DNA of 35,231 nt from NCBI RefSeq assembly GCF_000350225.1, contig NW_005178521.1, positions 1 through 35,231 of the forward strand, given 5' to 3'. This document shows positions 1 to 9,601 of this stretch, piece by piece (position 1 is the first letter of the stretch; every line of letters starts with the position of its first letter). A program made the position numbers and the translations under genes. The notes beneath the pieces are model-generated. The model saw only the letters and a program-made list of their open reading frames with translations, did not search any database and was not told the origin of the DNA. Source of the stretch: Chondrus crispus (lineage: Eukaryota > Rhodophyta > Florideophyceae > Gigartinales > Gigartinaceae).

Positions 1-414
1 AACGCGCGCGGAGAGCGAAGGCGACGTTTAGAATAAGCTGGGTGCACTGACCTTGGCGGTCGGTTGAGGACAAGCCCGTGCTTATCCTTCTCCGCCGCCG
101 TCGGTCCGCTCCATATTTAATATACAAAACACTCTATCATAACACTACAGTACCGAGGTACTGTAGTGGGCTACTGTAGTGCAGGTCGGCCTGCACTGTA
201 ATACTGTCAGCTATGTCGAGGCTGACAGTACACGCATCACCCGTGGTGCGTGCGCGCTTCGTTCGCGCGCTGTACACGTGTGCACGTGTATGCGCATGCG
301 TGGTGTACACGTGGACACGCGCGGTGGTACTGTAGAGCTCGACGCTCTACAGTAGCTGATCTAGTTCTTGATCTAATCTAATTTAAACCCCCAGGGGGGG
401 GGGGTTATGCTACA
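1..414 (-). repeat. LTR A' (partial, left end outside the window)
   Basis: This is related to the LTR at 5061-5724: both share the polypyrimidine/polypurine edge ending in TTATGCTACA or TTATACTACA, a TATA-like ATATTTAAT stretch near 110, and many ACTGTAG and CACGTG words. Its right edge (414) is the LTR start in minus orientation (TGTAGCATAAC). It joins the reverse transcriptase of element A directly, with no polypurine tract in between. It differs from LTR 5061-5724 by many substitutions and indels, so the two are probably not the pair of one insertion. I infer the edge of a second, related element inserted into A. Confidence 0.75.
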
Positions 415-1872
415 GGCTGGTGCCCCTTTGAGCCCAAACGGCATGCGCAAGTGGCGAAACGTGCCCACGTGCGTCGTAAACGTGGTCTTATCCCGGTCTT
501 CCGGAGCGACCGGGATCTGCCAATAACCGGAATTGCAGTCCAACGTGGTGAAGACGGCTGCATCTCCTAACGAGTCGATGCAGTCGTCCATCCGTGGCAA
601 CGGATACGAATCCGCTGCGGTCTTCGCGTTGAGACGCCGGTAGTCCACGCAGAACCGAAGAGAGCCGTCTTTCTTCGGTACGAGCACCACGGGGACGCCC
701 ACTCGGTGCTCGCGGGTTCGATAACCCCTGCGTTCAACATCTTGTTGACCTCCTTCGCGACCATTTCGCGCATGGCCGGCCCCTTCCGATAGGGCATAGA
801 ACGAATAGGTTTCGTTCCCGGTTCGAGGGGAATGCGGTGCTCCGTGGCTTGGATCGTTCCAAGCGCACCGCTCCACAGACTCGAGTGCTTACGGAGCATC
901 TCGAGTACGTGGCCACGGAGCTTGTCATCGTCGATGTATGACAGGTCGATCTCTTTTTCCCAATCCATCGGTGGATTTTCGGGATCCTTTTGCTGGGGGA
1001 GTACAGTACCCCTCGCCGTCGGTTGGCATAAAGGTGACCGTTCGTCCAGGTCGAACCCCCTGCCCCCGGCGGTGATCTTATCGTCGGAGTTGGATCGGCC
1101 AACTCCTACCCCACCGACTTGATCCGTCAAGTCGGTCAGGTGTAGCGCGTGCGCGATCCCCTCGGCGACCTTACGTTCGGGAGTGAGAATCGCGAGGGGG
1201 TTGCGCTTCGCGTATCCCACGACGGTGTGCTTCGGAAGCCGCCTTTCTCGTCGTGAGAAATTGGCGACGATGACGTCGAAGGTCTGATTCGGTAGGACCT
1301 CCGCGACGCCATTCGTCAGCCTCACTCCATGTCGGTGTTGGAGTGAGGGCTTGGGCTCCAGGAACACGAGGCCCCTCCCCGCGGTTGTCACACGCACAAG
1401 GGCTTGTGACATCGCGGGGATGGTAACCCAGCGGGCGATTCGGATCGCCTGCGGGGCCTCCTCGCGTACGTCTGGCCGACCCGTGTGTCGTCCGTGTCGC
1501 CTGGTAGGGGGAGTCGACTCCCCCTTTCCATCGACGATGGCGACAGAACCGCCTTGGCGTAGCTCCATTCGTTGAGCTTCGATGTCGATACATCGCACAT
1601 GCGTATCGATGAAGGCCGTGCCGAGGAGGCCTGGCACGGCGAGCCGGTCCGCGACTACGAACGGAATTCGGAACACCGTGTTCCTCAACCGCACGGCCAG
1701 GCGGACGACGGCCGAAAGCTTGAGGGGGTTGCTATTCGCGCCTGCCAATCGTGCCAGAGGTGCGTCGTGCACGACGTAACGCGTCCAATCGGGGGTAAGG
1801 TCGGCCTTCCTCACCAGATTATACTCCGAGCACGTATCAACGACGATCGTGCGGGGTTTAAATGCATTTCCC
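415..1872 (-). pseudogene. Element A pol fragment: protease and truncated reverse transcriptase
   Basis: The frame is open from about 1872, just after a TAG, and has no early ATG, so it must be reached from gag or is decayed. The protease core begins VVDTCSEYNLVRK near 1840; the active site expected as DTG reads DTC. The linker leads to the RT N-terminus (SSLWSGALGTIQATEHRIPLEPG). A frameshift near 720-740 moves the frame to one that reads VVLVPKKDGSLRFCVDYRRLN, then LDCNSGYWQ and MPFGLK. The protein ends at 415, before the catalytic YxDD box, where LTR A' starts. It is close to element C pol in wording, so it is the same Gypsy lineage, but non-functional as it stands. Confidence 0.85.
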
Positions 1873-2782
1873 TAAGGGCTATCGAGCCGAGGACGTTGTA
1901 GATCTTCGACGTCATAAGGCAAATGACGCCGTCGACAACCTTCGGGGCGACCTTATCGGTGAGGTCGTTCCGTCGGGGCCTTCGATTTCGGTGGTGGCCC
2001 CGCTTGCGTTTCCTTCTCCCCCCTCCTTGGGGCGTCGGCGGATCAGTGACGCCCCTCGGATTACTCGAGTCCGTACGACACGGACCTTTCTCCGGCGACC
2101 TTGGGCTCGCGGGAGTCAGGGGGTCGACCTAATCTTTTCGGTCGTCGTTGCCCCCGTCGCCTTCGTTACGCCTCACCGGGACGTCGGCTGTCCCCGTGTC
2201 TTGTGCTCCTAACATCGGGCCTTCGGAGGCCTCGACGTGCGCTCGCTCCTGTATCGGCATTACAGGAGCTCCCGTGTTCGCCTCCGGTAGCGGGGGATGT
2301 ATTATCGGACAATACCCCCCGTGTCCCTGGCGAGCACGCGGGGTCGGGTCTAGTTCGTGGGGAAGAGATGGCTCACGCGACCGCGTGTACGTAACCGTCT
2401 TTACCCTTTTTTCGAACTACCTGTGCTATCGGAGCTAACCTCCTGGCTATCGACGGCCAGGTCTTCTTCGGGTAGCCGTCCGTGTGGGTCGGGACGATTC
2501 CCCCACTGCGGCTCAGCGGCCCTGGCGAAGTATTCCGGTACTTCCGGGCCTTGACCTGCGGCGTCCGGTCGTCGCAGGATATGGGGGACGAAGCGAGTCG
2601 GCTCGCCTTCGTGACCCTCCGTGGGTAGAGGGTACGGATCCTCTACTTAGTCTTGCAGGTACATTATCGCATTTTGTACCTGTTGGAGTAACCGAGAACG
2701 GTCTCGGTCCCCTCTCTGCTCTTGGCGCGGGTATTTTGTGTCCGCCTGGCGGTAGGCGGGTCGATCCCGACGATCGACTTCG
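1873..2782 (-). other. Element A region between gag and protease, frames broken
   Basis: About 0.9 kb separates the gag stop (2783) from the open protease frame. In the minus frames I translated, stops interrupt every long reading frame (for example TAA near 2666 and TGA near 2513). By position this should be the gag-pol junction or a spacer. No clear domain is visible. Plus-strand open frames here are antisense shadows. Confidence 0.4.
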
Positions 2783-4980
2783 TTACGACGGTACCCGCCT
2801 CCACGGGGGGGCGAAGCGTGCGCCTCCACCCGATCGGTTCGGAAAACCTTGACGCGGGGGACGGCCCTCGCCCGCCGCTTGCCGGAGGAGATTACGCGCC
2901 CCTGGGCGCGTCTCCATCTGGTAGCGGTAGTTCCTGTACGCCGTGAACATTCGTTGTTCCGGCGACAGGAACGGGCACGCGTACATGGCATGCCCGTACG
3001 TACGGCATAGCCAGCACACGTACGCGCTGCCGTCCGTTGAGGCGAAGGTCGCCGCGTGCCGTGCCTCCTCATCGGTGAGGAGGGGCACGCGGGGCGAGGC
3101 GCTTCCCTTATCTCGATTCGAGATATCGAGCTCGGCGACGCGGGGGTCCGTGCCCCTTGCCACTCTCGGAGTGGCCGCGAATGCGGTCGCGTAACTCGAT
3201 GTCGTTCCGGTCGACATCGGTGAGGGGGTTCGTGCCCCCACGGGCCCTGCTCCTTGCGTAATGAGGACAGGGTCGGCCTGCCACTCATCCTCCCCGATAT
3301 GGAGGGTCGAGGCGGGCAAACTTGTTGCGGCGGACTTCGTAGTCCTGCCAGCCCTCCCTGCCGGTTTCGGATCCGGCAGAGGTAAACCGCGCCGAGCGCG
3401 GTACGTTGTACCTTCCGCCGTGGCGATACGGCGGATGGTCGGAAGATCGGTCTTCTGACTGCCTGGCAGCCTTTGCACCGTCTCGGATACTGCGGCACGG
3501 GTTGCCGGTGCAAGTCCCCGCACGAAGTAGTGCGCGAGGGACTGTTTGGTGAAGACTGCCGTGCATCGGAACGCGGCAGTCTCGAGTCGGTCAGCAAACG
3601 TGCTTTCCGTCTCATGCGATTGCTGTCGCGCCGTAGCGACAGCGTCGTACGCTTCACCTAACACGTCCTCCGTGAGGTAGCGTTTCAAGAATTGATTCAC
3701 GAGCCCCGGCCAGCTCACGTCGTCGTGGAGCTGGCCGGCGCGGAGGCCACGCATCGTATAACTCGTATACAGGCGCTCCGCGTCGCGCTCGAGGAAGTGC
3801 GGGAGGACTCGTACCGCAACACCTTCGGTCAGGTGTTGCGAGTTGAAGGTGATTCGGATATCCTTCAAGAACGGCAGCAGCTGGATCGGGTCGGTACCGT
3901 CGAAGCTGCGCATCGTGGGACGGATCCCACGACAGCGTTGGACGTACTTCGCGATCCGTCCCGCGTCACCAGAGGTAACGAGCCTCGAGTTGTTATCCAA
4001 GCGGTACATACGATAGTCAGCAACGGCGCTGAACTCTTGGATCATCGTATGTACCGGTTCGAGCCCGGGTTCAGCGGGACCCAGCGTGCCGAAGGAGGTA
4101 ACTGGTACCGTACGGACGTCTATCGGACCTGGATGCTCGGCGTAACTCGCCGGCGGGTAGCCGCCCCAGCGGGGATCGACGGAGAACATTGGTTCTCCGG
4201 ATCCGCGGGCGGCTCCTCCGCAGTCCTGTTCGTCCGCGTACGATACGCGGTCCACTTGCCGCCTACTTCCGGCGATAGGCGGCAAGGCTTGGGTCTCAGA
4301 CGCGAAGTTCGCGTCTATCGGAGGACGGCTTTCTTCTTCAGTCCGACTGGTAGCGGCACCAGTCGGACGCCAACTTTCGGGGGCGGCGGCGCTCGGAGGT
4401 ACGGTACCGCCGGGCCCTCTCGAGGGGGCACCGGGTAGCCCTTCGGCCATGGTACGTTCCATGTCACGAGCACGCCGACGAGTGGCGTCGAGCTCAGCGG
4501 AGAGGTGCGCGAACGCCACCAATTGCTCTGCGGACGGAGAGGTTCGGTCCTCGGGTCGTCTCACCGAGGTCGGCCTCTCAGGACGACCGTGCCCGGACGG
4601 TCCGGGCGAGGCGAAACGGGAGTCTTCGACGAGCACTATCCGCGAGTGTAACTCGTCGATCAGTGCTCGGAGATTCTCTAAGGACTGCGTCACTCTACGA
4701 ACCTATCGAACCTCCCTTCACGCAGGGAGCGGAGTTCGGCCATACATCGAGTGTATACATGGTCCGATACATCGATCCGAAGGGAAGTACGGACTTCCTC
4801 GATGTATTCGGCTATGCGTTCGAACATCGCCGCCGCTCTTTTCTCGGAGGTTCCGAGCGACGGTTCGCGGTCACGAGGACCTGCGTCGCCGTCACCCGAC
4901 GGGGCGGATGGGGACTGCACAGCGGCCGGACTCAGATCCGCCGCTTCGGAGCGGATCGAGGGCACAAACTCTTGGCTCAT
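2783..4980 (-). pseudogene. gag: Element A gag, frameshifted near 4693
   Basis: The ATG at 4980 starts a 96-codon stretch (MSQEFVPSIRSE) that stops at 4690. The neighbouring frame then continues from 4693 for 636 codons, where the first codon is GTG and not a real start. Joined, the length is about 730 codons, the same as the element C Gag (727). The capsid-like part contains DYRMYRLDNNSR and FDGTDPIQLLPFLKDI, which align in wording with C and D Gag (DYRRYRLHNRSG, FSGDDPIAVLNFL). Near the C terminus is a canonical zinc knuckle, CWLCRTYGHAMYAC (C-x2-C-x4-H-x4-C), which binds genomic RNA in Gag proteins. It ends in a basic, Gly/Arg-rich tail. One frameshift makes this copy inactive. Confidence 0.82.
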
Positions 4981-5043
4981 CTCAACGCGATCGGTTCGCG
5001 GAGGGAAGCGGAAGTCTTCTCGGAGATCAAACTCCAGGGTCTT

Positions 5044-5059
5044 CTAGGTCGGGAGACCA
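5044..5059 (-). other. Primer binding site of element A
   Basis: On the minus strand this reads TGGTCTCCCGACCTAG, starting one base after the LTR end. It is complementary to a tRNA 3' end finishing in GGGAGACCA. The identical 16 nt sit at the same place in elements C (18930-18945) and D (33914-33929). I cannot name the tRNA from this alone. Confidence 0.85.
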
Positions 5060-5060
5060 C

Positions 5061-5724
5061 TGTAGCATAAACACCCCCAGCGATAGGGGTGTATGCGCAG
5101 TTCGACCGAGACCCTTGTCGATCGGGAAGACGGGGGTGAAGCGGGACACCAGCTAACGGCACCGGGCAGCGGGCCCGGGTAGCGTGGTAGAGCGGGAACG
5201 GGGAGGACGCCGGTACGCGCGAGCGGTTCGATGCCTCGACGCCCCGGCGCGGTACTGGGTAACGATCCAGTACCGACGGGCGGAGGCGGAGCCGGCTCGT
5301 GGGCGTACCACGCGCGTCCTCAACCCGCGCTCGGTGCCGCTCTAAGATAGTTAGCGAGCGCTACCTTAGAATAAGCGGGAAGTCGGACCTTGACGGTCGG
5401 TGGGTGACAAGTCCGTGCTTGTCCTCCTCCACCGCCGCCGGTCCGCTCCATATTTAATGTACATAATAACCTATCATATTAGTACAGTACCGATGTACTG
5501 TAGCGACGTACTGTAGCGGTCGGTCGACACTGTAATACTGTCAGCCACCGGGGCCGACAGTACACGTGTGTGCGCGCTCTTTGTTCCGCGTGTACACGTG
5601 TACACGTGCCCCCTGTACTTGGGGGTACACGTGGTGGTACTGTAGAGCATCGAGCCCTACAGTAACCGATCCGATTCTGAGTTGATCTAATCTAAAATAA
5701 AGCCCCAGGGGGGGTTATACTACA
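5061..5724 (-). repeat. 5' LTR of element A (664 bp)
   Basis: In minus orientation it starts TGTAGTATAACC (5724) and ends GGTTTATGCTACA-type sequence (5061), so short inverted termini TGTAG..CTACA are present. The PBS follows after one base. A TATA-like stretch is seen at about 5448-5458 (ATATTTAATG on the plus strand). The 5480-5680 part is dense in ACTGTAG and CACGTG palindromic words. Its right edge interrupts the RT of element B. Confidence 0.85.
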
Positions 5725-6801
5725 ATGTCATCTAGCCAGTATAAGAGCTTCTCGCGCAGGTTTTTCGGGAAAACCTCCGCCAATACGGATTGCAGATGCG
5801 TGGTGGCGTTTGTGGTTCCATGCAGCACCCTGGTCGGAGTGAACACGCCATCGGGGTGTGATAAACGAGTGTAGCTCCTGCGAATTTTTATCAAGGGCGA
5901 ATTTCCAGTAACCGTGTGAGAGATCAAAGGATGCGAAGTACTTGGAGCCAGCCAGTCTCAGCAGCTCCTGCTCGATTTTGGGTATGGGGTACTGATGCCG
6001 CACTGTGTACTTGTTGATTGGTCTCAAGTCAACAGTGAATCGAAAACGTGCAGGACCGGGTTTAGGGACAATAAGCGATGCTGATGCCCAAGGCGAAGAT
6101 GGGTTCGAGTACACCATGCCGGCTCGTACGAGATCCGAGACAAACTTGTCGAGAAATTCGCGCTGATCCTGTGAGTACTTACGCAGACGGACGCATATAG
6201 GGCGGGCGTCAGGTGTGAGAGCGATCGTGAGTGGTGTGACTTGGGCCGGTGGTCCTGAGGAAAGTGAAATCCTGAAAATGTCCATGTGCTCTAGTACAAT
6301 GTCCGTGAGTTGTTTAGTATGTATGTTTCCCATACAATTAGCAACTGCGCCCTGTAACATGGAATCGACTGAATTGCGGATACTTTCATGTTGGTAACTG
6401 TCGACGGGGTCAAGAAGGGCTGGGTCGGGAAAAGGATCTTCGTTGCCACGAGCTGTATGATAGTTGACCCGTGGACGATCGGTGGATGAGGACATTGGTT
6501 CAAGCGATGCCACTGAGCCGTTCAGGCGTGCGATCATTAGACGGCTGACATATCCACTTGCTGAGGCAGATGTGGGGTTTCCCACGTCGGAACAGTCCGA
6601 ACCATTCAGTGCGAACCTATTGCTCTCCAGTAGGGTATGAGTGTCGATACGCAGGTGTTTCAGTACAGGTCTTCCAATCAGGAGATTTTCGCATGCCAAT
6701 TCTTCATCAGCGACCAAGAAGGAGATACCCATGAGTGCTAGGTTTCCGGATGTCAAATGAAGTATTGTGCGCGGTACAGTCCATGTGCGTGAGAACGAGA
6801 A
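5725..6801 (-). pseudogene. Element B protease C-terminus and reverse transcriptase, truncated
   Basis: The protease C-terminal part reads TILHLTSGNLALMG and LLIGRPVLKHLRID, a typical retropepsin ending. RT follows with RKYSQDQREFLDKFVSDL (the usual entry helix), RFTVDLRPINKYT, and FASFDLSHGYWKF. Near 5858 the frame shifts and RT continues as DGVFTPTRVLHGTTNATTHL, then LLYWLDDIVV, the catalytic box, with Trp where the YxDD tyrosine usually stands. It is cut immediately afterwards by the element A LTR at 5724; the remainder would be left of the window. There is no genuine ATG at the start of this frame; expression would require fusion with gag. Confidence 0.8.
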
Positions 6802-7235
6802 CTTTCGGCACCTGCACTGTTTCCTTTCTTGAGGGCGACAGCCAGCGTGACCTTCTTGATGGCTGTTATCTTCCCAATGCCTTGCAGCGCCGCGGATTCG
6901 GCGAGGGAAGATGAAACGATACTGTCGTCGCTGTCATCGTCGCATCGGGCGGTAGAATCTATCGACGTCATGCCGTCAGACACAGTGAGGACGCAGTTCG
7001 CATCATGGTGATACTGGGAGGGCTTGAGACGTCCGACAGTGCCATGCCTGGCCATTACTTTCTGAGACCTCGTATTCTTAGCGGGACCGTCGGCGCCCTT
7101 CTTTGCTGCGAGCTTAGACTTCAAAATTTGCTTCTCGGCGTTAGTAGCCTTTTTGCAATCGTCAATCCAGTGTCGCTCGCCTTTTTCTTGGCAAGGAGGA
7201 TGTGGACAGGGGGGAGGTGATCGTTTTCCTTTCTG
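6753..7235 (-). pseudogene. Element B zinc knuckle and protease N-terminal region, shifted frame
   Basis: This frame differs from both the gag and the RT frames. It opens with a knuckle-like CPHPPCQEKGERHWIDDC (7155-7208; C-x4-C-x6-H-x4-C, looser than the canonical spacing). A Lys-rich and Ser/Asp-rich linker follows, and the frame ends at 6753. It probably once connected gag to protease in a single frame. I see no convincing DTG or DSG active site in it. Confidence 0.6.
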
Positions 7236-8059
7236 AGTAGTACGGTGCGGCTCTGCAGAGAGGCTTGCCTTAACGATGCTTCCCGAACCTGAGTCATAGT
7301 GTGTTCTGTTGCCTCTTTGATAAGGCTTAGATGTGCGTGTGCTGGTCCCAGAACAGTGTCCACAATCTGGAACGCTTCAGCAACAGACATTGCGTGCTTC
7401 ATGAACCCTTTGAAGTCTTTTTTCAGGGGTGCATGTACCAATTCCAAGTCTGTTTCGAGACGTAATTGTAGCGGTTTGGGTCGTACAGCAGAGACAATGT
7501 GCTTTACTGCCAGTTTCGGATGGTCCTTCATAACCCAGATGAGACCGTTCCTACGCAAGGATGAAACATAGGACGTAAAAAGACTTTTCATACGTGATCG
7601 CGAAGAGCTATCTGACATGTTCATTACGAGTTCTCGCTTGATTATCGCGTCAATGTCTGTCGCGTCAATGTCTGTCGCTGTCGTTGTGTGTTTTTCTTCT
7701 TCGGCCTCGGATTCCAAATACAAGCGAAGCTTGGTATCTGTAAGGTCGTGGGGCGTCTCGACATCAGGAATGTATTCCAAATCGATACAGGATTGCAGCC
7801 ATTCGGAGTCAACACAGTACGTCATGCTTACAGGACGCGCGGGTTCAGTGGTTGTCGAATTAACAACCGAAAGCTGTAGCGCCCGTGCGGTGACCTCCTT
7901 TGAATATTGATCATATCTACTCAGAAATACCCGAATTGCTTTTGGGTTGGTGTTCGTGAGTCTAGGATGGTCCACGGAGTAAGCTACCGAAGATGGTTGC
8001 TGAAGGCTGTATTTATTTTGTCCTCCAGACTGAGTTGCAGGCGTCGAGCGCGACGCCAT
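7121..8059 (-). CDS. gag: Element B gag-like ORF (312 codons)
   Basis: A real ATG is at 8059. The protein begins MASRSTPATQSGGQNKYSLQQ and has NPKAIRVFLSRYDQYSKEV, a helical stretch that in Gypsy elements marks the start of the capsid domain. It lacks its own zinc knuckle, which lies just downstream in another frame (7155-7208), so the natural Gag was longer and this copy carries a frameshift near 7235. The last residues before the stop are read in the wrong frame. It would act in packaging element RNA. Gag is assigned by position and general character, not by a strong motif. Confidence 0.6.
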   Translation of the reverse strand: MASRSTPATQSGGQNKYSLQQPSSVAYSVDHPRLTNTNPKAIRVFLSRYDQYSKEVTARALQLSVVNSTTTEPARPVSMTYCVDSEWLQSCIDLEYIPDVETPHDLTDTKLRLYLESEAEEEKHTTTATDIDATDIDAIIKRELVMNMSDSSSRSRMKSLFTSYVSSLRRNGLIWVMKDHPKLAVKHIVSAVRPKPLQLRLETDLELVHAPLKKDFKGFMKHAMSVAEAFQIVDTVLGPAHAHLSLIKEATEHTMTQVREASLRQASLQSRTVLLRKENDHLPPVHILLAKKKASDTGLTIAKRLLTPRSKF

Positions 8060-8401
8060 TGGTGATCGAACGGAAAAAAAATGCGATACAACCAGTATCG
8101 GCAGTGATCACTGTGCGCTTGCCGGTTGCGAAGGCGCAAAGGTTGGTGAGAGTTGTGAGGCTCGATGCCTCCGATTTACGGAAGGGGCACAGATTGGTGT
8201 CTTAAGTACACCAATTCTGTCCCAAAAAGGGGTCGAACAAAACCTACCTAAAATGGTATGCTACCTAAAGCATGTATGATGCTGGCCTGGGTGGGTGAGT
8301 GTGTACCGAAGTGAATGGGTTCCATTCACTACACCGGCGAACGGGGCATCGTCTTCGGTGCGTGTCAGCAGCAGCTGTAACGCAGCTTGACTTGACCCTC
8401 A
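8060..8401 (-). other. Element B leader and probable 5' LTR remainder
   Basis: No gene is seen. A self-complementary stem surrounds 8192-8220 (AGATTGGTGTC / TACACCAATTCT). If element C is removed, the minus strand runs from TGTAGCGTC at 19727 across the C insertion to about 8218 (GGGACA), which could be a short LTR of roughly 190 bp with TG..CA ends followed by a TGG-starting primer site. This is an inference with weak support. Confidence 0.3.
8397..8401. repeat. Target site duplication of element C, left copy (CCTCA)
   Basis: CCTCA directly precedes the left LTR and is repeated directly after the right LTR at 19714-19718. A 5-bp duplication is typical of Ty3/Gypsy integrases. Confidence 0.92.
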
Positions 8402-9167
8402 TGTAATAATATGGATCCTTCCGGTTCGGTTTTTACCCCGTCACGGAGGGGGTGTCCACGGCAGCGGTAAAATTACAACACCACCAACTTCTCTTTGAGG
8501 GCGGCGGTTATGACTCCGGTAAACGGACGAGTGGAATTGCGACCCCGGAGGGGATAGGGCTCAACGGGCATACGCTTCCACCAGGCGGTGGAACGACCAA
8601 ACTGGGGAGCGTGTGCTTCCGGCCCTCAAGAATAACCCGTGCGGGACGATCTGCCTCTTTCTCCTAAGTTCTCGCCCCGGGGGTCGCTACCCCCTTTTTA
8701 CTCTGGGAGCGTACTGCCTCGGCCCCTAAGTACGTCGACCTCCGGCGACCGGGCAGTACAGTAGTGATCCACTTCTACTTTGGATCACTACAGTGGAGTA
8801 CCTCTACTGTACTCCACCGGGGAGTAATCTGCACAGCAGCACACGTGGCTGGGCTCCTGCCACCTGTACTCGCAGGCAGAGCGCGCACCACGTGTGCTAG
8901 CTGGGACTCCCCCGGCTGACACTCCCATCACACTAATTTCTACGCCCCTACAGTAGGAACTACTAGTCTACTGTACCCGATCGGGACGTTATATGTACGG
9001 CGGTACACGTGGCCATTCCGCCGCCACCTGTCACCCGTGGCGGTACGTGCACCCCGTGTACAAGCTGAATTACCCCCCTGCCTTTCCAATATCGTCTGAT
9101 CACCCCTACGGGATCTCCCTCCGGATCGTTACGTTTACCAACACCGGTCGGTACCCGTTCTCCCACA
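8402..9167 (-). repeat. 3' LTR of element C (766 bp)
   Basis: It starts TGTAATAATATGG and ends TTCTCCCACA on the plus strand. It is near-identical to 18948-19713. It contains two perfect hairpins side by side: 8761-8771 with 8781-8791 (11-bp arms) and 8793-8801 with 8809-8817 (9-bp arms). Short open frames inside it (about 70 codons) occur in both LTR copies and are not taken as genes. Confidence 0.92.
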
Positions 9168-9169
9168 CA

Positions 9170-9180
9170 CCCCTCTTCTT
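9170..9180 (-). other. Polypurine tract of element C (next to the 3' LTR)
   Basis: On the minus strand AAGAAGAGGGG lies 2 nt upstream of the LTR. The same tract, with the same 2-nt spacing, precedes the LTR of element D (28301-28311). It should prime plus-strand DNA synthesis. Confidence 0.85.
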
Positions 9181-9601
9181 TGAGTGCGCCACGTCCTCGG
9201 GGCGGCCATTACGTTCGTGGCCCGCGCCCGTTAGCCTCCTTCAAGCGGCCGTTGTTCGGACGTTACCGACGCCACGGGGCCATTGCGAAACTGGCCCAAG
9301 CCGGCCCGGTGTGAACTCCCTTCGGGTCGTGATTAGGCGTCGGTTCGCCTCCGCGACGCCTCTGCACGGCGACACTCGACCTCGCGGTACTCCTCCGAAC
9401 TCGGACACACGGTCTATTCCCGTCAAGCCTTCCGTGCCCTTTCGGGAGTCCTCGCTGCTTCTGTCCTTTGAGGAAGGCCGGCACATTCCCGTGTGACAGA
9501 GTGGAGCCGGTAACCTCTCTCGCGTCCGCCCGTCCTGTGGTCGTGTCGCTTCTCCCGCCCCTTGCGTTATTCTCCGCCATCGGACGACTCCCTCCCACGC
9601 A
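9181..9601 (+). other. Cassette segment Z, 5' flank of the antisense ORF
   Basis: No convincing gene lies in this stretch. It is conserved with D 29674-30105 at very high identity by eye, over the whole length and into the ORF. It forms the upstream region of the plus-strand ORF and, in minus orientation, the end of the element next to the polypurine tract. Confidence 0.6.

Larger units (their letters stand above)
415..5724 (-). mobile_element. Ty3/Gypsy element A (5' part: LTR, PBS, gag, partial pol)
   Basis: Read on the minus strand the order is 5' LTR (5061-5724), PBS (5044-5059), gag, then protease and the first part of reverse transcriptase. The RT is cut at 415 by LTR A'. RNase H, integrase and the 3' LTR are not seen here; they may lie left of the window beyond A' if A' is a nested insertion. 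The right end (5724) falls inside the RT of element B, so A itself landed in B. A shares its 16-nt PBS with elements C and D but has different LTRs. Confidence 0.8.
5725..8401 (-). mobile_element. Ty3/Gypsy element B, fragment of a second lineage
   Basis: On the minus strand: leader (8060-8401), gag (8059-7121), zinc knuckle, protease and RT, then interruption by element A at 5724. Element C is inserted at its 5' side (8402). The lower GC and the RT wording differ from A, C and D, so this is an older and separate lineage, with several frameshifts. In my memory the FTPTRVLHGTTNA stretch resembles oomycete Gypsy RTs; this is not checked. Confidence 0.75.

Noticed and set aside
1862..2852. Several overlapping plus-strand frames opposite element A
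   Set aside because: They are GC-rich antisense frames of the gag-pol spacer, with low-complexity Pro/Arg/Ser content and no motif.
1..5724. LTRs at 1-414 and 5061-5724 as the two ends of one element A
   Set aside because: They differ by many substitutions and indels, RNase H and integrase are missing, and there is no polypurine tract before 414. Nested insertion explains this better.
8993..9496. Plus-strand open frame of 167 codons crossing the C LTR edge
   Set aside because: It starts inside the LTR, crosses the LTR border and polypurine tract, and the other LTR copy has a different ending. No domain.
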